A stretch of DNA of 64,000 nucleotides from Helianthus annuus (GCF_002127325.2 NC_035435.2:9360423-9424422); one strand, 5' to 3'; positions 40,882-53,126 are shown, counted from the first letter of the stretch. Notes: generated by a model not told the origin, from the sequence alone. Numbers and translations are program-made.

Positions 40882-42236
40882 TCACGCGAAACAAGGCTCG
40901 ATTGGTGGTCAAAGGTTTCAATCAGCAAGAAGGGATAGATTACAATGAGGTGTTTGCACCAGTGGCAAGGTTGGAGGCAATTCGTTTGTTTCTGGCTTTC
41001 GCAACTTTCAAGGGCTTCAAAGTTTACCAACTAGACGTGAAGAGTGTGTTTCTTTACGGGAAAGTCCAAGAAGTGGTGTATGTCTCACAACCAGATGGGT
41101 TCGTTGATCCAGATTATCCAGATCGAGTGTACAAACTTGATAAGGCTTTGTATGGGTTACATCAAGCTCCCAGGGCGTGGTACGAGACACTGTCTACACA
41201 TCTGATAAAGAATGGTTTTGAAAGAGGTCAGATTGACAGTACACTGTTCATCAAGAGGAAGAAGGAAGATTTTCTGCTGGTACAGGTGTACGTGGATGAC
41301 ATCATCTTTGGGTCATCTGATGAAAGCATGTGTAAAGAGTTCGAGCAGGTGATGAAGAGCAAGTTCGAAATGAGTGCTATGGGTGAGCTGTCTTACTTTC
41401 TGGGATTACAAGTTGAACAGAAGGCGGATGGGATGTTTATTCATCAAACAAAGTATGTGTATGACATTTTGAGTCGGTTCAAAATGAATGATTGCACTAC
41501 TTCCAACACACCCATATGTGAAAATCACAATCTTGGCCCAGATCATGAAAGTACTGAAGACGTTGATCCTACTCAATACAGGGCAATGATTGGTTCTCTA
41601 ATGTACTTGACTGCTTCAAGACCCGACATCATGTTTGCCGTATGCTTGTGTGCCAGATATCAGGCGAATCCTAAAGAGTCACACATGAAAGCAGTGAAGC
41701 GGATTCTTCGTTACTTGAAGGGGAAACCTAAACTTGGGTTATGGTATCCAGCTGATAGTGATTTGACGTTTGTTGCTTACACTGACTCAGACTTTGGAGG
41801 ATGCAAGTCGAACAGAAAGTCTACAACAGGTGGTTGTCAGTTCTTAGGAGGCAGGATCGTGTCTTGGCAATGCAAGAAGCAATCCTGTGTGTCTACCTCT
41901 ACGTGTGAAGCTGAATATATTGCTGCTGGAAGCTGCTGCTCTCAGGTTCTCTGGATTCAACAGCAGATGCGCGATTACGGTTTGGATTTCACTCGTACTC
42001 CTATTATGATAGACAATAATGCCACTATTTCAATAACTAATAATCCCGTGAACCACAGTCGCACAAAACATATTGACATACGTCATCATTTTATACGGGA
42101 TTGTGCTGAAAAAAGACTAATTGAATTACATCGAGTCGACACAGAAGATAACCTGGCAGATCTTTATACTAAAGCATTTGATAGGGCTCGCTTTGAACAT
42201 TTAGTCGAACTCAACGGGATGAGGAATCCTGAATAA
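40875..42236 (+). CDS. Copia reverse transcriptase and RNase H
   Basis: The frame resumes at [16 protein letters not shown]. The reverse transcriptase core has [23 protein letters not shown] and the catalytic YVDD ([11 protein letters not shown]). RNase H follows with [18 protein letters not shown] and DNNATISI, and the usual tail [10 protein letters not shown] ends at 42236. The domain is intact in itself, but it is out of frame with integrase and lacks the preceding 25-30 residues, so no complete polyprotein can be made by simple translation. Confidence 0.93.
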   Translation, partial: GIVTRNKARLVVKGFNQQEGIDYNEVFAPVARLEAIRLFLAFATFKGFKVYQLDVKSVFLYGKVQEVVYVSQPDGFVDPDYPDRVYKLDKALYGLHQAPRAWYETLSTHLIKNGFERGQIDSTLFIKRKKEDFLLVQVYVDDIIFGSSDESMCKEFEQVMKSKFEMSAMGELSYFLGLQVEQKADGMFIHQTKYVYDILSRFKMNDCTTSNTPICENHNLGPDHESTEDVDPTQYRAMIGSLMYLTASRPDIMFAVCLCARYQANPKESHMKAVKRILRYLKGKPKLGLWYPADSDLTFVAYTDSDFGGCKSNRKSTTGGCQFLGGRIVSWQCKKQSCVSTSTCEAEYIAAGSCCSQVLWIQQQMRDYGLDFTRTPIMIDNNATISITNNPVNHSRTKHIDIRHHFIRDCAEKRLIELHRVDTEDNLADLYTKAFDRARFEHLVELNGMRNPE

Positions 42237-44180
42237 CTGGTTTTTCATAAGAATTTTTGTAAATAGTTTACTGCTTTTCTTAAAAAATCAAAAACACAAA
42301 AAAAATTGAAAAATCAAAAACATAAAAAAAAATTAGAAAATCAAAAATGAGTTATCACTGTGTGAAAAGGAGAAATGATAGTACATCAGCAAGTTAGACT
42401 GTCACACTGAACTTGAAATTAAATTGCTTAAGTGTGATAGCAGCTTCATTATATGATGTACCTGTAGGCAAAAAGCATGAAATAATCAACTTACCAATGT
42501 GATATAAACTTAAATGAACTGAATATGAGTGGGGAACACATCAGTGGTGTATGGTTTAATGACCTTAATTCTTGCGTTGATAGATTGCCAAAATCTGAAG
42601 TTTTGGGTCTTTATACTGTTGTTTCAACTAGGGATATCTTGGCTGTCTGTCTGTTAGAACTAAAATTGTACATGACCCCAGGAAAGATAGTCACTTGGAA
42701 TTAGCTCATTTCTATTTGAATGTCTGTATATTTCCCGATACACACAATTTTGATCTGATTCTAAAATCTTCTCTGAAAAAAGTCGTGTACCTCCTCTGCT
42801 GCATCCAGATATATGCTGACCTGGAGGTGCTAGGCAACGACAGCTTCTGCTGCATCCAGATACATGCTTACCTAGCTGTATGTTGTCGCGCTATAGATCT
42901 AATACACCCGAAAGAGGCCCTCAAGTGCCCAAAAGAAACCCAAGAAACCTATATCAAACTGAGAAAATCTCATTTGATCTGTATATTATACCATCTCTCC
43001 TAAAGATCTATTCTGTTCTCTTCTCAACCTATTCCCAGTTAAGATTTCAGAACTCAGGATTGGACTTGTGAAATATGTGGTAGGGAAGATACTTGCATGA
43101 TAGAGTGTGCTGTTTATATTTCCAGGATTTGATTTGTATTTATTTGGGTGTTCATAGTTAAGCAATTAAAACATGATAAAACAGTTTATATGCAGAACTA
43201 GACACAGTCAGGATATCTTAAAGGATGCCATCAGTATACTCACCTACTACGATGAATCTTTGTGCATACCTTGATCGCAGGGGTATATCCTGAAGTGGGA
43301 CACGCTAATATTTCAGAAACTAAAATTACCTTAACGTATCATATGGTAATGGTACTTGAAATGTTCATGCATTTTGTTTAAGAGGACAAACATACTGGTA
43401 ATCGTCTTGAACTGCTTTTCATGAAAAATTAAATAAAGAATTATATGATTGTGTGAAACAGTTTGATTGTGCTGATATGATCTTCTTACCAGTGATTCTC
43501 ACAAAAATATAGTGTTTATTGCTTTTGTATTTACTTGCTTTCAGAAAATATAAAAATCCAAAAATAGTGTCTTTTCCTGTTTAAATTCTTAATGTACGGA
43601 AAACTGTTATTCTTGGAGGAATTGTTACTAATAGGGGGAGACGGTGTTAGAAAGTGAGTTCAAAATTTTAAAATCAGGCAGGTTCTTCAGTGTTGGACAA
43701 AAAGTTTTGCGTGTTGGTGATAAGTTTGAAAAAGCTTAATCTGTGATACAGTTTAACTAATCTCTTGAAAAATAAAAATTTATTTAACTTATGTTGAAAA
43801 ATTCTTATGGTTTCTCGAGATGTTGTTTTATAGTGTTCAGATTGAAGCGGTTTGTTGCTGAGAAGTTGCTGTGAAGTGTGAAGATGAGAGTTTGATTGGC
43901 TGCATGGTAGAACCTCCTTTCTATATTGCAGACAAAGATTGAAGAGTTTGAAGATTGCTGTGCAAATGCTAAACTGGAGTTTACTCAAGTGCTAACGTGT
44001 TGAAGATTTGCTGATTGGATGCATCAGCTTAGGGGGAGTCTGTTGCTGACAGAAGCTATTGAAGCTGAAGCTATCCAAAGACTAAAGACAGTGCAAGACT
44101 ACTTGAAGATTGCAAGAAGACTGAAGACAAAGTTTTGACTCAAGACAAAGTTTTTATGAAGCTATTGTCAAGGGGGAGTT
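42237..44180 (+). other. Long non-coding 3' region of the Copia element
   Basis: No ORF with recognisable features. AGGGGGAG-like purine tracts occur near 43635 and 44032, and again as the true polypurine tract just before the 3' LTR (44170-44180). A pair of similar CTGCTGCATCCAGATA-type stretches lies at 42797 and 42849. Confidence 0.6.
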
Positions 44181-44680
44181 TGTTGGTGCATATTTGTGAC
44201 AACAGCTTAGATTTGGTCTTTGGATATCTTGTAATTAGTTTAACGATAAACAGTTAGCGGGTTTAGCTTTGTAATAGTTAGTTGTAATGTTCGGGCTAAC
44301 TAAACCCATTTGGGTCAAGGGGAAACGAATTGGGCTTTGCCCATGTAGGAAACCCTAGTTCAAATAGTAAACCTTGTGTTATATAAACAAGGTTAGGCTT
44401 TAGGGTTTAGGTTGATCAGTTAATCAGTCATTTAGCCAAAACAGTACTTGTGAGAGAGAATTCGTGAGAGCCTTTACAGCTTGGACGAATTTGTGAGAGA
44501 GGATTAGGGTTTTGATTGATTGTAATACTTTGGTTTGATAATCAATAGAAAACCCGGATTGAAAGTGATTTGCTGTTTTCTGATTCTACACGTTTCTGCT
44601 ATATTCTGATCAAGAGGATTCCGCACTCTTGATTGGAAAGACAATTCTGTGAAGATCCATAAGACTCAAGGGGACCTACA
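44181..44680 (+). repeat. Copia 3' LTR
   Basis: It matches the 5' LTR over 500 bp with three differences (C for T near 44290, T for C near 44359, G for A near 44592). Confidence 0.95.
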
Positions 44681-44998
44681 ACATAAGATCTTTTTGTAAG
44701 CCCTGAAACTAAAACAACACACATGATGGTGGAATGGCCAATATGAGTAATGTTACAGATTTTTCCATCTCCTCTCGATAAGCTCACACATCCTCAACTA
44801 ATGTAGGATAAGAGGTCATATGTTCAGTAGCACCAAACTTCCTGATCCAAACATCGACTAAATCACAAGCAAGCACTCAGAGCATATAAATTTGCAATAT
44901 AACCTGCTCAAGAAGTTTGTCCGGAATTACTTTATCATTTCTAGGCCACTCGAAAAAGGTTCATGGATTTGTTTATCATTTCCGGAAGTTTGTCGAAA

Positions 44999-45420
44999 TG
45001 GTACGGGTCGAAACAGTTCGATTCAAAACGGTATTGGTCGAAACAGTTCGATTCGAAAAGGTACGAGTCGAAACGGTTCGCGTCGAAACGGTTCGATTCG
45101 AAACGGTACGGGTCGAAACGATTCGCGTCGAAACGGTACGGGTCGAAACGGTTCGATTCGAAACGGTATTGGTCGAAACGGTACAGATCGAAACGGTTCG
45201 ATTCAAAACGGTACGGGTCGAAACGGACGAAACTCGTTCCGACCCGAAACTCGTCTTGTGCGGAAACTCGTGTCGGCCCAAAACCCGTTGCAATCCGAAA
45301 CTCGTCTCATGCAGAAACCCGTGTCGGCCCAAAACCCGTTGCAATCTGAAACTCGTCCCATGCAGAAACCCGTGTCGGCTCGAAACCCGACCCGACCCGA
45401 ACCGACCCCGTTCCGATCCA
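44999..45420. repeat. GGTCGAAACGGT tandem motifs of the hAT right arm
   Basis: About 20 copies of GTCGAAACGGT-like 11-22-bp units occupy 44999-45230. They give way to the inverted form CCGAAACTCGT/CCCGAAACC. Several repetitive ORFs on both strands are by-products. Confidence 0.85.
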
Positions 45421-45708
45421 AAACCTGCGTCATGCCGAAACCGGTCTCGGCCCGAAACTCAATTTGAACTGAACCCATTCCGATCTGAAACCTGCCCCAT
45501 TTCTTTAAGACACTAACCCACATCGACTCATTTCTTTAATGTTGTCGACCCGCTTTGACCCGAAAATAACAAGATGGAATTTCAAGTGACCTATTGTGAC
45601 CCATTTAGTTAAAATATCTTACCCAAACCAACCCATATAATTTAAAAAGCAACCCAAAGTGACCCACTTAAAAGACTTTGGGTCAAAATTGCCCCCTCTA
45701 AATCAAAT

Positions 45709-48097
45709 CAAATCATACAGACCACTTCGTTTTCCCCCAAGTTAACACAAAACACATGAATCTAATGAAATCAAAACCACAAAAACCTAATTTCACCAAT
45801 TCATAAACAAAACTCACATAACATTTTCAAATTAACATGAAACACACAAATCAGATGATAAATTATCAAAATAACCGTACAAAATGCACACACGTTTCTT
45901 TTTTTTCACAAATACAATATCATAACTAAAATATATAATCCTTACACATTAAAAAACACACAATAAATATACGATGTCACAAATTTTAAATTAAAAAAAT
46001 GATGGGATACAAAGATTTACATGTTATTTTGATTTCTAAATTCATATTCATACTAACAAATCCTTAAAAAGCTAAACAAGTAACAAAATTGAAGTTATAG
46101 AACTTTACAAAAAAAAAATAGTGATAACTAAATTTCAAAAACATAACTAAGGTTGGAGGGTGTGGGATAAAACCCCTAGGGGCTTTATCAAGCCACGTCA
46201 GCGCCACGTCAGCCAGGGGGCTTTATCACGCCTTCTCATAACTTGCAGGGTGTGGGATAACATGGTGGGTATGGGTGGTGGCGCCCCTATTGTGACAAGC
46301 CGAACTTTCAAGGTCCGTAACGCCCTATTTTACGATCTTTATTTCTCACTATCCTTCTCTAGTGGGCTGCATACTCACCACATTCACACACTAGAATAAC
46401 CCAAATGTAACATGGCCCAATCTAACAATCCTTGTAACCCAAGTGTTCTAATAAATAATATTATCATGCAACCGACCCAGTTGATTTAGTAATTGGTATT
46501 ATAGTCCAATTAACCCTACACCCTCTCCTTTATTTGCGGTAGAAGAACCCCCCCTACTTGTTGTTTGTGGGCCTGGCCCAGATCGATTAAAACATCCACC
46601 GCCCAACCTTACAATTATATATAGATAGCAACGTTGATCAAATAAAACTAAAACCCCCTGATCGCACGAAGTCAGTAGAGCCCACCCCCCTGATCAAGAT
46701 AGCAACGTTGAATTGCCAAGTTTTGGTTAGTGATTCTTGCCTGCGATCTTCATTAATTGTATGGTATTATTTACTTGTAATGATTGATTTATTTGTGATA
46801 ATAGGAGGGTGATGTTATATAGTTTTGTGTATGTGCAAATAAACTGTGTTGAACTATGTTGTCTAGGGTTATATTATGATAAACCATGCTGGGTATCTCT
46901 CAATTTATTAATAAAGCTGCTATAATGTTCAATCCATGTTACCATTGAATCGTATGATGATTGGACCGAACACATATGTGTGTTATATGATCATTGGACC
47001 GAATTATCAATGCTAGGATAATTAGGTGTGTTTGTTATTGACTTTTTCATGCAACAAATAAAGACTCATGATAACTCTTGATGTAACAGTAGGCAAAGGC
47101 CCAATAGAATTTTAGATAGGTGATTGATAACTTAGGTTTGAAAGTGGCGGCCCATGTGTATTCTAGCTTTTATGAAATCATAAATCACAACATGTGAACT
47201 TTTGTCAGGGATATTAATGTGCATGTGAAAGTTAAAAAGTAAGATGTTGGCCATGTGCATGTTGTCAGCTTAGCTAACACTATTAATGAGATAAGAATTA
47301 AGTTTATGTGATTTAGATGGACTATTTGTGTAATTCTAATTTACTGTTAATGTTAATAATAATAATAATAATACCAAAACCAATTGATGTTAGTGGGGTT
47401 GGGAAAAGTGTAGCATGAGTAAATGATGAAACTGGGTTCGGGTAGACAAGGGTATGAGACAGGATCCAAGAGGCATGCACCGAAAATGGTAATTAGTTTT
47501 TGTTTAGATTTGGGGCCCAATAACTATTACATTAGTTCATGTTGAGTGAGTCTTAGACATAACTGGGCCAACGTAAACAAATCAATTCAAATTAGAAAAA
47601 CGGTTGGGCCAGGGTTGTGTAAGGACCTGCACATTTGTCGGCCACTGGTTGAATGGACTGGGTTGTTCGGTTAATTGGCGGGTTGGTAATGCTTTGGGCC
47701 GCATCTCAGTTTAGACAATGTGATGAGAGGTCAAATGTTGTTAGTTAGTTAGTTGTGGCGATACGTGATTATGTGTGTTTCGAATAATTGTCGAGCATTA
47801 TGTGAACTACATGCGATTGAACTGGTAATATGAACTTACATGAACTGTTATGTCATACACGTCATGAGTAATCAATCTGTGTTACAACTTGCTTTAATAA
47901 GTGGATTTTGGTGTATGAATCTGATCGTTAGCGGTAATTATATTAGGATTGCATTGAGCAACTGTGAACACATATTTTAACCTTACCGAGCAAACCTAAG
48001 GTGAGTTCACTGCTCTTTTTCCAAGCATGCATCCCGGGAAGGGATATTGGGTAATGTTCCAGGGAGGAATGCAGGTTATTGGGATGTTGGTTATTAC
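45709..48097. other. Non-coding DNA upstream of GCP2, older repeat remnants
   Basis: 45709-46140 is AT-rich and was probably the distal GCP2 promoter before the hAT insertion. 46145-46260 has repeated GGGTGTGGGATAA and CCACGTCAGC motifs of a MITE type. Around 46624 and 46688 GATAGCAACGTTGA is repeated directly. 47940-48097 resembles LTR interior (AAGGTGAGTTCAC, GCATGCATCCCGGG). No gene was recognised. Confidence 0.4.
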
Positions 48098-50723
48098 TGT
48101 CACACCCTGGCTTTGCGGAAGCGTGGTTAATTTGGTGTGACTTCTTAATACCATAGCTTAATCATAACAAAGCTATATGAATTAAAAATATGCAAGATCA
48201 TCCATTAAGTTTTGAAAACCAAATATAATACCATTGTTTTAACGGGAACACGCCCTAACAACCAGAACCTTGTTCAACAAACATTACAAACTTAAACATA
48301 ACATAAACACAGTTTAAGGACTGTGACTTGTCCAGGAAAGAGTCACATTCCCTAAACCCCGGATGACCTCGGAAACTAGTGCAGCGGGAAAACGTGCCAT
48401 ACCGTGCCAGATCCCTTAGTTCCCTGAAATACATGTAAGTTGAAAAATCAACAATAATGTTGAGCGAGTTCATGCGTAAGTGAGTAAATAAACCTTTGTA
48501 TTTATCAAAACCCTGGTATGTAGCAAATAAGGAAAAAGAGATCATCAATGGTTTGCAAGGCCATTGATATGTGTGAAATGCAAGTAGGAAGGCTCAAACC
48601 TAGCAGATTTATGCGTCGGGTACAAAGTCATCCCGAGGTCCGTTATGCTGGGCCTGGGACTGGGCTCGCTACACCCAAATAGATCTATCGCTCCTGCCCC
48701 TCGGTCCTACCCTGAGGATTAATGACCTCAAGTTTCCGCCTACCCATTCACATGATCTAAGTAGTAACCTTCCTTACGCTAACCATACCATGTATAAAGT
48801 ATTCATAATCAAAGTAACATGTATTTCACCCCCGCAGTTTAGAAAACTGAAAACAGTTAAGAGAAAAGGGGGACATGAACTCACAGTCGGTGCGTCTCTA
48901 CCAAGTACTCCAAATCAGGCAGCTGTGCAACGACCTACATGTGCTAATTCTATTAGACGAACGGCCGTGCCTTAGCTTTATGGTTTAAGTTCTGGGGAAA
49001 TAGTTAGACAACTATTTCGTGTTTACTTCTCGTATATACTTGGTAGTTATTTTCCCTTCCCAAGGATGGGGGATTTAATACACGTGCGTTCGAATTATAT
49101 TATTAAGTCTCACTTAATATATATATTTATTTCCAATCCCAAAATATAAATATTTTTCTCAAAAATATTATACTTTTACTTCACAAAATTTTCCCAAAAA
49201 TAATACGTTGATAAGATACGCGTTCATAAATATTTCCGTATAATGCGTAAGTTACATTTTAACGATCGAGTGGTAATAAATATTACCAGTGTAACTTATA
49301 TAGTTATCGTAGAGGCGTTCGTATTATTTTGGATCTGTTAACGTTCGAAAATATTATTTTTACTCTAAAAATAATATTTATGTATATTCACAAAATAATC
49401 ATAAACAATGTTGTGAAAATATATTTACTAAATATATATATTTATCACGTTTAGTTTTGTGAAAATTTAGTAAATAAAGTCATGGCGAAGTTTATATTTC
49501 AAAAACATGTCAAAAATAATTCTAACACTTGTAGTGTAAATAATTCTAAGTGTTAGGTTTTTAGAAAAATTTCGCCAGGGTTTCCTCTGTAACTGGAGGT
49601 GGCCACGCTTTCAAGCGTATCATTTTCTTTTACTAAATCAACTTCAACAACTTCTTTACTCAATCAAGCAATTTCCGACACAATAAACTAGTCGACAAGT
49701 ATGTAAATCGCATAATCACATGAACTTGTAGTTTTTCCAAAATTTATAGCGTACGTCTCCTTACATTTAGTGGATCTTCATATAAAGTAATGTGATCTCG
49801 TAAAAACCTCGTTTTTAAAGTAAATCCGTCTTTACAACTTCCCGTCATCTTTTACAAAGATTGTTATTTTGTCGAAACTTTTCATTTCACAAGCGTTTAC
49901 ACACTTGTGGTTTATAAAAATCATGCTTGTTAGTGTAAGATCCATTTTTAGAAAAACATGATTTCTTTGACGTTTGGTCCTTTGAAAATACCACTTGCAG
50001 ATACGTAGATCTGCTAGTTTTAAATACTATTCCACAAGTAAAACATTTTTACATAAGTTCATGATTCGCGTGTGGTAGAGTTTCACCTTTTAACCCTTGT
50101 TCTATTCAAAACAACCATATGTCATGATTCGTGATCATGACCAAACCGGGTTAAGTGATGATCCGAGCTACCACAACATAGATCGGGTCTAAATAATCAC
50201 AAATTTCAATTACGACAACATTTACACAACTAGTGAGCTTTTAACCATCATTTTTCATGTTTTTTAGTAGACTTTAATGCACCATTTTGTAAGATTTCGA
50301 GTTTTAACCATTACACCACATATTAACCACTTTAGATTAGTTCAAGATAGGGATTTAAACATCATACCACTAGCTCGAGGCTAGGGAAGAATCTACGCGC
50401 AAATGAGGTGGATAAAAGCTAGAGAAAGAGGTCCTTCGAGCTCCAAGTGCACCAAGCTTCCTAATACGTGTCCCTTGATGTTTGTATGACCTTGGAATGG
50501 AATGAACAAAACTCGAAAATGGTGGGATGGCCAAGGGGGTGTTCGGCCGAGATATGTAGAGAGGAGAGGGAGAGTAGTTTTGTGGTGTTGTGTTGTGATT
50601 ATCTCATGTGTCATTAGCTACTACTTATAGACAAATGGAATGATTATTGTCCAAGAGATCTTGTGTCTATTAGATTTTAGGCAACTTGATTAAAATAATA
50701 AAAAGAATTCAAGGGGTGTCTCC
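48098..50723 (-). repeat. 3' LTR of the pol-less Gypsy element
   Basis: It starts TGTCACACCCTGGCTTTGCG on the plus strand and matches 55302-57917 nearly throughout. Differences include a 13-bp segment near 49287 absent from the other LTR and small indels near 49465 and 49545. ORFs inside both LTRs (97 and 73 codons) are LTR artefacts. Confidence 0.92.
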
Positions 50724-51813
50724 TATGGGAAGTCTTCTGGGAATCCATGTGGAACTCTACTTGTCTTTGAGGTGGCAATCCAGGCAAGTCTTCTGGGAAG
50801 ACTTCTGGGTATTCCCTCACGACAGGGATGTCTTCGATCTTTGGCTCTTCAGCTTTCTTGTCCACAATGTGTGCCAGAAAAGCAACACATCCTTTCTGCA
50901 AACACTTTCTTGCTTTCAGACAGCTAATAATTCTTAGCGGCGTCTCACGCTTCTCTCCGTGAACCACAATTGTTTCGCCATCTTTGGTTGGGATACGAAC
51001 AACCTTCTCATGACAAACTATCTCTACCTTGTTACCAGATAACCAATCCATCCCTACTACCACGTCAAAGCTTCCCAACTGGACTGGTAGTAGATCTAGA
51101 GCGAACTCACGCTCTCCCAATTCGATTACGCAGCCTCGAATCACTTCATTAGCTTCTACTAACTTCCCATTCGCCAATTCGATTGAGTACGGAACATCTA
51201 ATTTACTAGCGGCTAAACCAAGCATATTCTTAAATTCTAATGATACGAAGCTATAATCGGCGCCAGTATCAAATAAAACGGATGCATAGCGTTGGTTTAC
51301 AGGGTACGTACCAGTGACAACATTGGGATCCTGGCGCGCTTCTCTTGCTTCTATGTTGAAAACCCTTCCGCGGGCTTGGTTTAATTTCGGGCAATTCCTC
51401 TTGTAGTGCCCAAGATCACCACACTTGAAACATCCGGGCCTTTGCCCATTTCCACCACCGTTTCCAACTTGATTGTTTCTCTGGTTACGATTTATGGCGC
51501 CCGCTTGGTTAACATTGTTGACTCGGTTTCCGTCACCTCCATTGTTCCCTTGGGGGCGATTTCCATTTCCGCCCCGGTTGGTGTTTCTGTTTCCAAATCC
51601 TCTCTGGCCTCCCTGGCTAGCAGTGGCCCAACAAGACTCCTTCAGGTGGCCAGTCTTTCCACATGCTTCACAAACCTTCAACCCACAACGGCCAGAATGA
51701 TGGCGCTGGCAGTTATTACACTTGGGCTGGGTGCCCATGTATCCCTTTCCTTTCTTCCCATTACCAGTTGTAACCTGAGCTGGCATACTTGATTCCCCTT
51801 TCTTAACCACCAC
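50677..51813 (-). CDS. Gypsy CCHC zinc knuckles and protease (pol truncated)
   Basis: The minus-strand frame has CNNCQRHHSGRC, CEACGKTGHLKESC and CFKCGDLGHYKRNC knuckles, a Gly/Asn-rich linker, and a retropepsin with LFDTGADYSFVS and VVGMDWLSGN. The frame reaches EDLPGLPPQRQVEF, where reverse transcriptase normally begins, and stops soon after, inside the 3' LTR. AAGTCTTCTGGGAA-like repeats near 50729-50800 mark the probable deletion point. It joins gag (51847 on) in the same frame across a TAG. Confidence 0.9.
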   Translation of the reverse strand: MVVKKGESSMPAQVTTGNGKKGKGYMGTQPKCNNCQRHHSGRCGLKVCEACGKTGHLKESCWATASQGGQRGFGNRNTNRGGNGNRPQGNNGGDGNRVNNVNQAGAINRNQRNNQVGNGGGNGQRPGCFKCGDLGHYKRNCPKLNQARGRVFNIEAREARQDPNVVTGTYPVNQRYASVLFDTGADYSFVSLEFKNMLGLAASKLDVPYSIELANGKLVEANEVIRGCVIELGEREFALDLLPVQLGSFDVVVGMDWLSGNKVEIVCHEKVVRIPTKDGETIVVHGEKRETPLRIISCLKARKCLQKGCVAFLAHIVDKKAEEPKIEDIPVVREYPEVFPEDLPGLPPQRQVEFHMDSQKTSHRRHPLNSFYYFNQVA

Positions 51814-51846
51814 CCCGGTGCCCTGCTTGAAGTTTGAAAACTTCCG

Positions 51847-52685
51847 CTAGTTTCCCCCTGATGACTCCACATGAGTCTCTTTCTTCTTTGGCTCAGCTTT
51901 ATCAAACTTGTTCAAACGAATTGCCTCCTCTGTGAGAGCCACGCTCAAATCAATGGCTTCAGTGATAGTCGCAGGTTTGGAGGAGGTCACCATGCTTATG
52001 ATTTGAGGAGCTAATCCCCAAATGAAACGTTCAATTCTCTTGAACTCAGGAGTGACCATGTAGGGTACCACATGCGATAAGTCGTGGAACCTCTGAACGT
52101 ACTCTGCTATCTTTAGACCTTCCATTTTCAAATGCCAGAACTCGGTCTCCAATCTCTGGATTTCAGCGCGTGAACAATACTTTTTGCGCATAAGTTCCTT
52201 CAGTTCGGTCCAGGTCAGCGCGTAGGCAGCAGCTTCGCCAAGTGTCTGTACTTGCAAATTCCCCTAGGATAGGGCTCCATCCAAAAATAGCCCAGAGATA
52301 TAGGTGACTTGCTGATCCAGTGCGCATTTGCTCATGCGAAGAACAGATTCAGTTTTCTCAGCCTAGCGGACAAAGGCGACAGCACCTCCTGTGCCATCAA
52401 AGTTTACGGGCTTGCAGTCTAAGAACTGCTTGTAGGTGCACCCTGCACATACATTACACATATGATTGTATTAGCATTCTTGCTAAGGAAATCCATTTAG
52501 GTCATGGTATGTCTTAATGACTTAGGGTTACCATGAGGTGGATTGTTGTTGTTGCCAGTGTTGCCAGAGTTGCTTCCACTCATTCCTCCTTGAGAGGCAG
52601 CATATTGAGCAATGGTAGCAGCAATGACTTGCTGTAGTTCGGCCTGAGTGGTAGGCATTTGCTGTTGTTGACGTCTTGGCGGCAT
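51847..52685 (-). pseudogene. Gypsy gag with intron-like gap and stop codons
   Basis: The N-terminus starts at ATG 52685 (MPPRRQQQQM). At 52531-52443 an 89-bp segment has GT and AG ends. Splicing it out joins NNPPHG to CTYKQFLDCKP in frame, the usual gag core entry. The core (TWTELKELMRKKYCSRAEIQ, FERIERFIWGLAP-like) ends at a TAG (51849-51847) before the knuckle ORF. Two more TAGs near 52367 and 52265 replace positions that are Trp in relatives. As it stands gag is not translatable. Confidence 0.8.
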
Positions 52686-53126
52686 CTTCTAAAGATGTGT
52701 TTACGTCGGTCAGACCATTGTAAAATGTACGTATATAGTAATAGTAATAGCACATAACATCTCATGTTATCAATATATCACAAATACCAATCACACAACA
52801 TCCCGTGTCACAAATATTATACACACAACATCCCATGTCATAAAAATATAAATAAGCAATCAAGCGAATCAAATATGATGAGAATACTGCGATTGCCATA
52901 TATCGAGACCACATAGTAAGTGTATCAGTACATCACTGTGTCATACAATCATCAATCAACTAGGGGCTACATCACCCCTGTCCAAAAACTATATCAAGTC
53001 AGTGTCAAATACATCAAATACGTGTCAACAAAAGTCAGAATCATCATGTAGTCTCCAAAAATGCTGTGTAGTCATAAGCAATCGCGGTCCTCTCACCAAC
53101 GTCTACCCAAACGGTACTGATGAGCT

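Larger units (their letters stand above)
34370..44680 (+). mobile_element. Copia LTR retrotransposon, young but coding-defective
   Basis: Two 500-bp LTRs (34370-34869, 44181-44680) differ at three positions that I can find. The 5-bp duplication ACATA flanks the element (34365-34369, 44681-44685). A methionine-tRNA-type primer binding site (TTGGTATCAGAGC) follows the 5' LTR and a polypurine tract (AAGGGGGAG) precedes the 3' LTR. The domain order gag, protease, integrase, reverse transcriptase, RNase H defines Copia. A 1-kb leader and about 1.9 kb after pol are non-coding. The ORFs carry several lesions. Confidence 0.97.
33901..45700. mobile_element. hAT element split by a Copia retrotransposon
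   Basis: The left end TAGACCTGGCAAACGGG and the right end GGGTCAAAATTGCCCCCTCTA (reverse complement starts TAGAGGGGGCAA) form an imperfect TIR. A perfect 8-bp duplication AATCAAAT lies at 33893-33900 and 45701-45708. The element's own sequence, about 1.5 kb, is rich in GGGTCGAAACGG units on both sides. Its middle (34200-34364, 44686-44990) is non-repetitive and may be captured DNA. The Copia element fills 34370-44680. No hAT transposase is seen. Confidence 0.8.

Noticed and set aside
42695..43003. 102-codon ORF after Copia RNase H, possibly an env-like gene
   Set aside because: Too short, no signal peptide plus coiled-coil plus TM architecture, and no similarity that I recognise; more likely part of the non-coding 3' region.
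44892..45523. Long overlapping ORFs with VETVRFETVRVE-type repeats on both strands
   Set aside because: All frames are open because of the GTCGAAACGG tandem motif; no domain and no start context.
48255..48548. 97-codon ORF repeated at 55459-55752, and 73-codon ORF at 50393 and 57587
   Set aside because: They occur inside both LTRs of the Gypsy element and have no domain; duplicates reflect the LTR pair.
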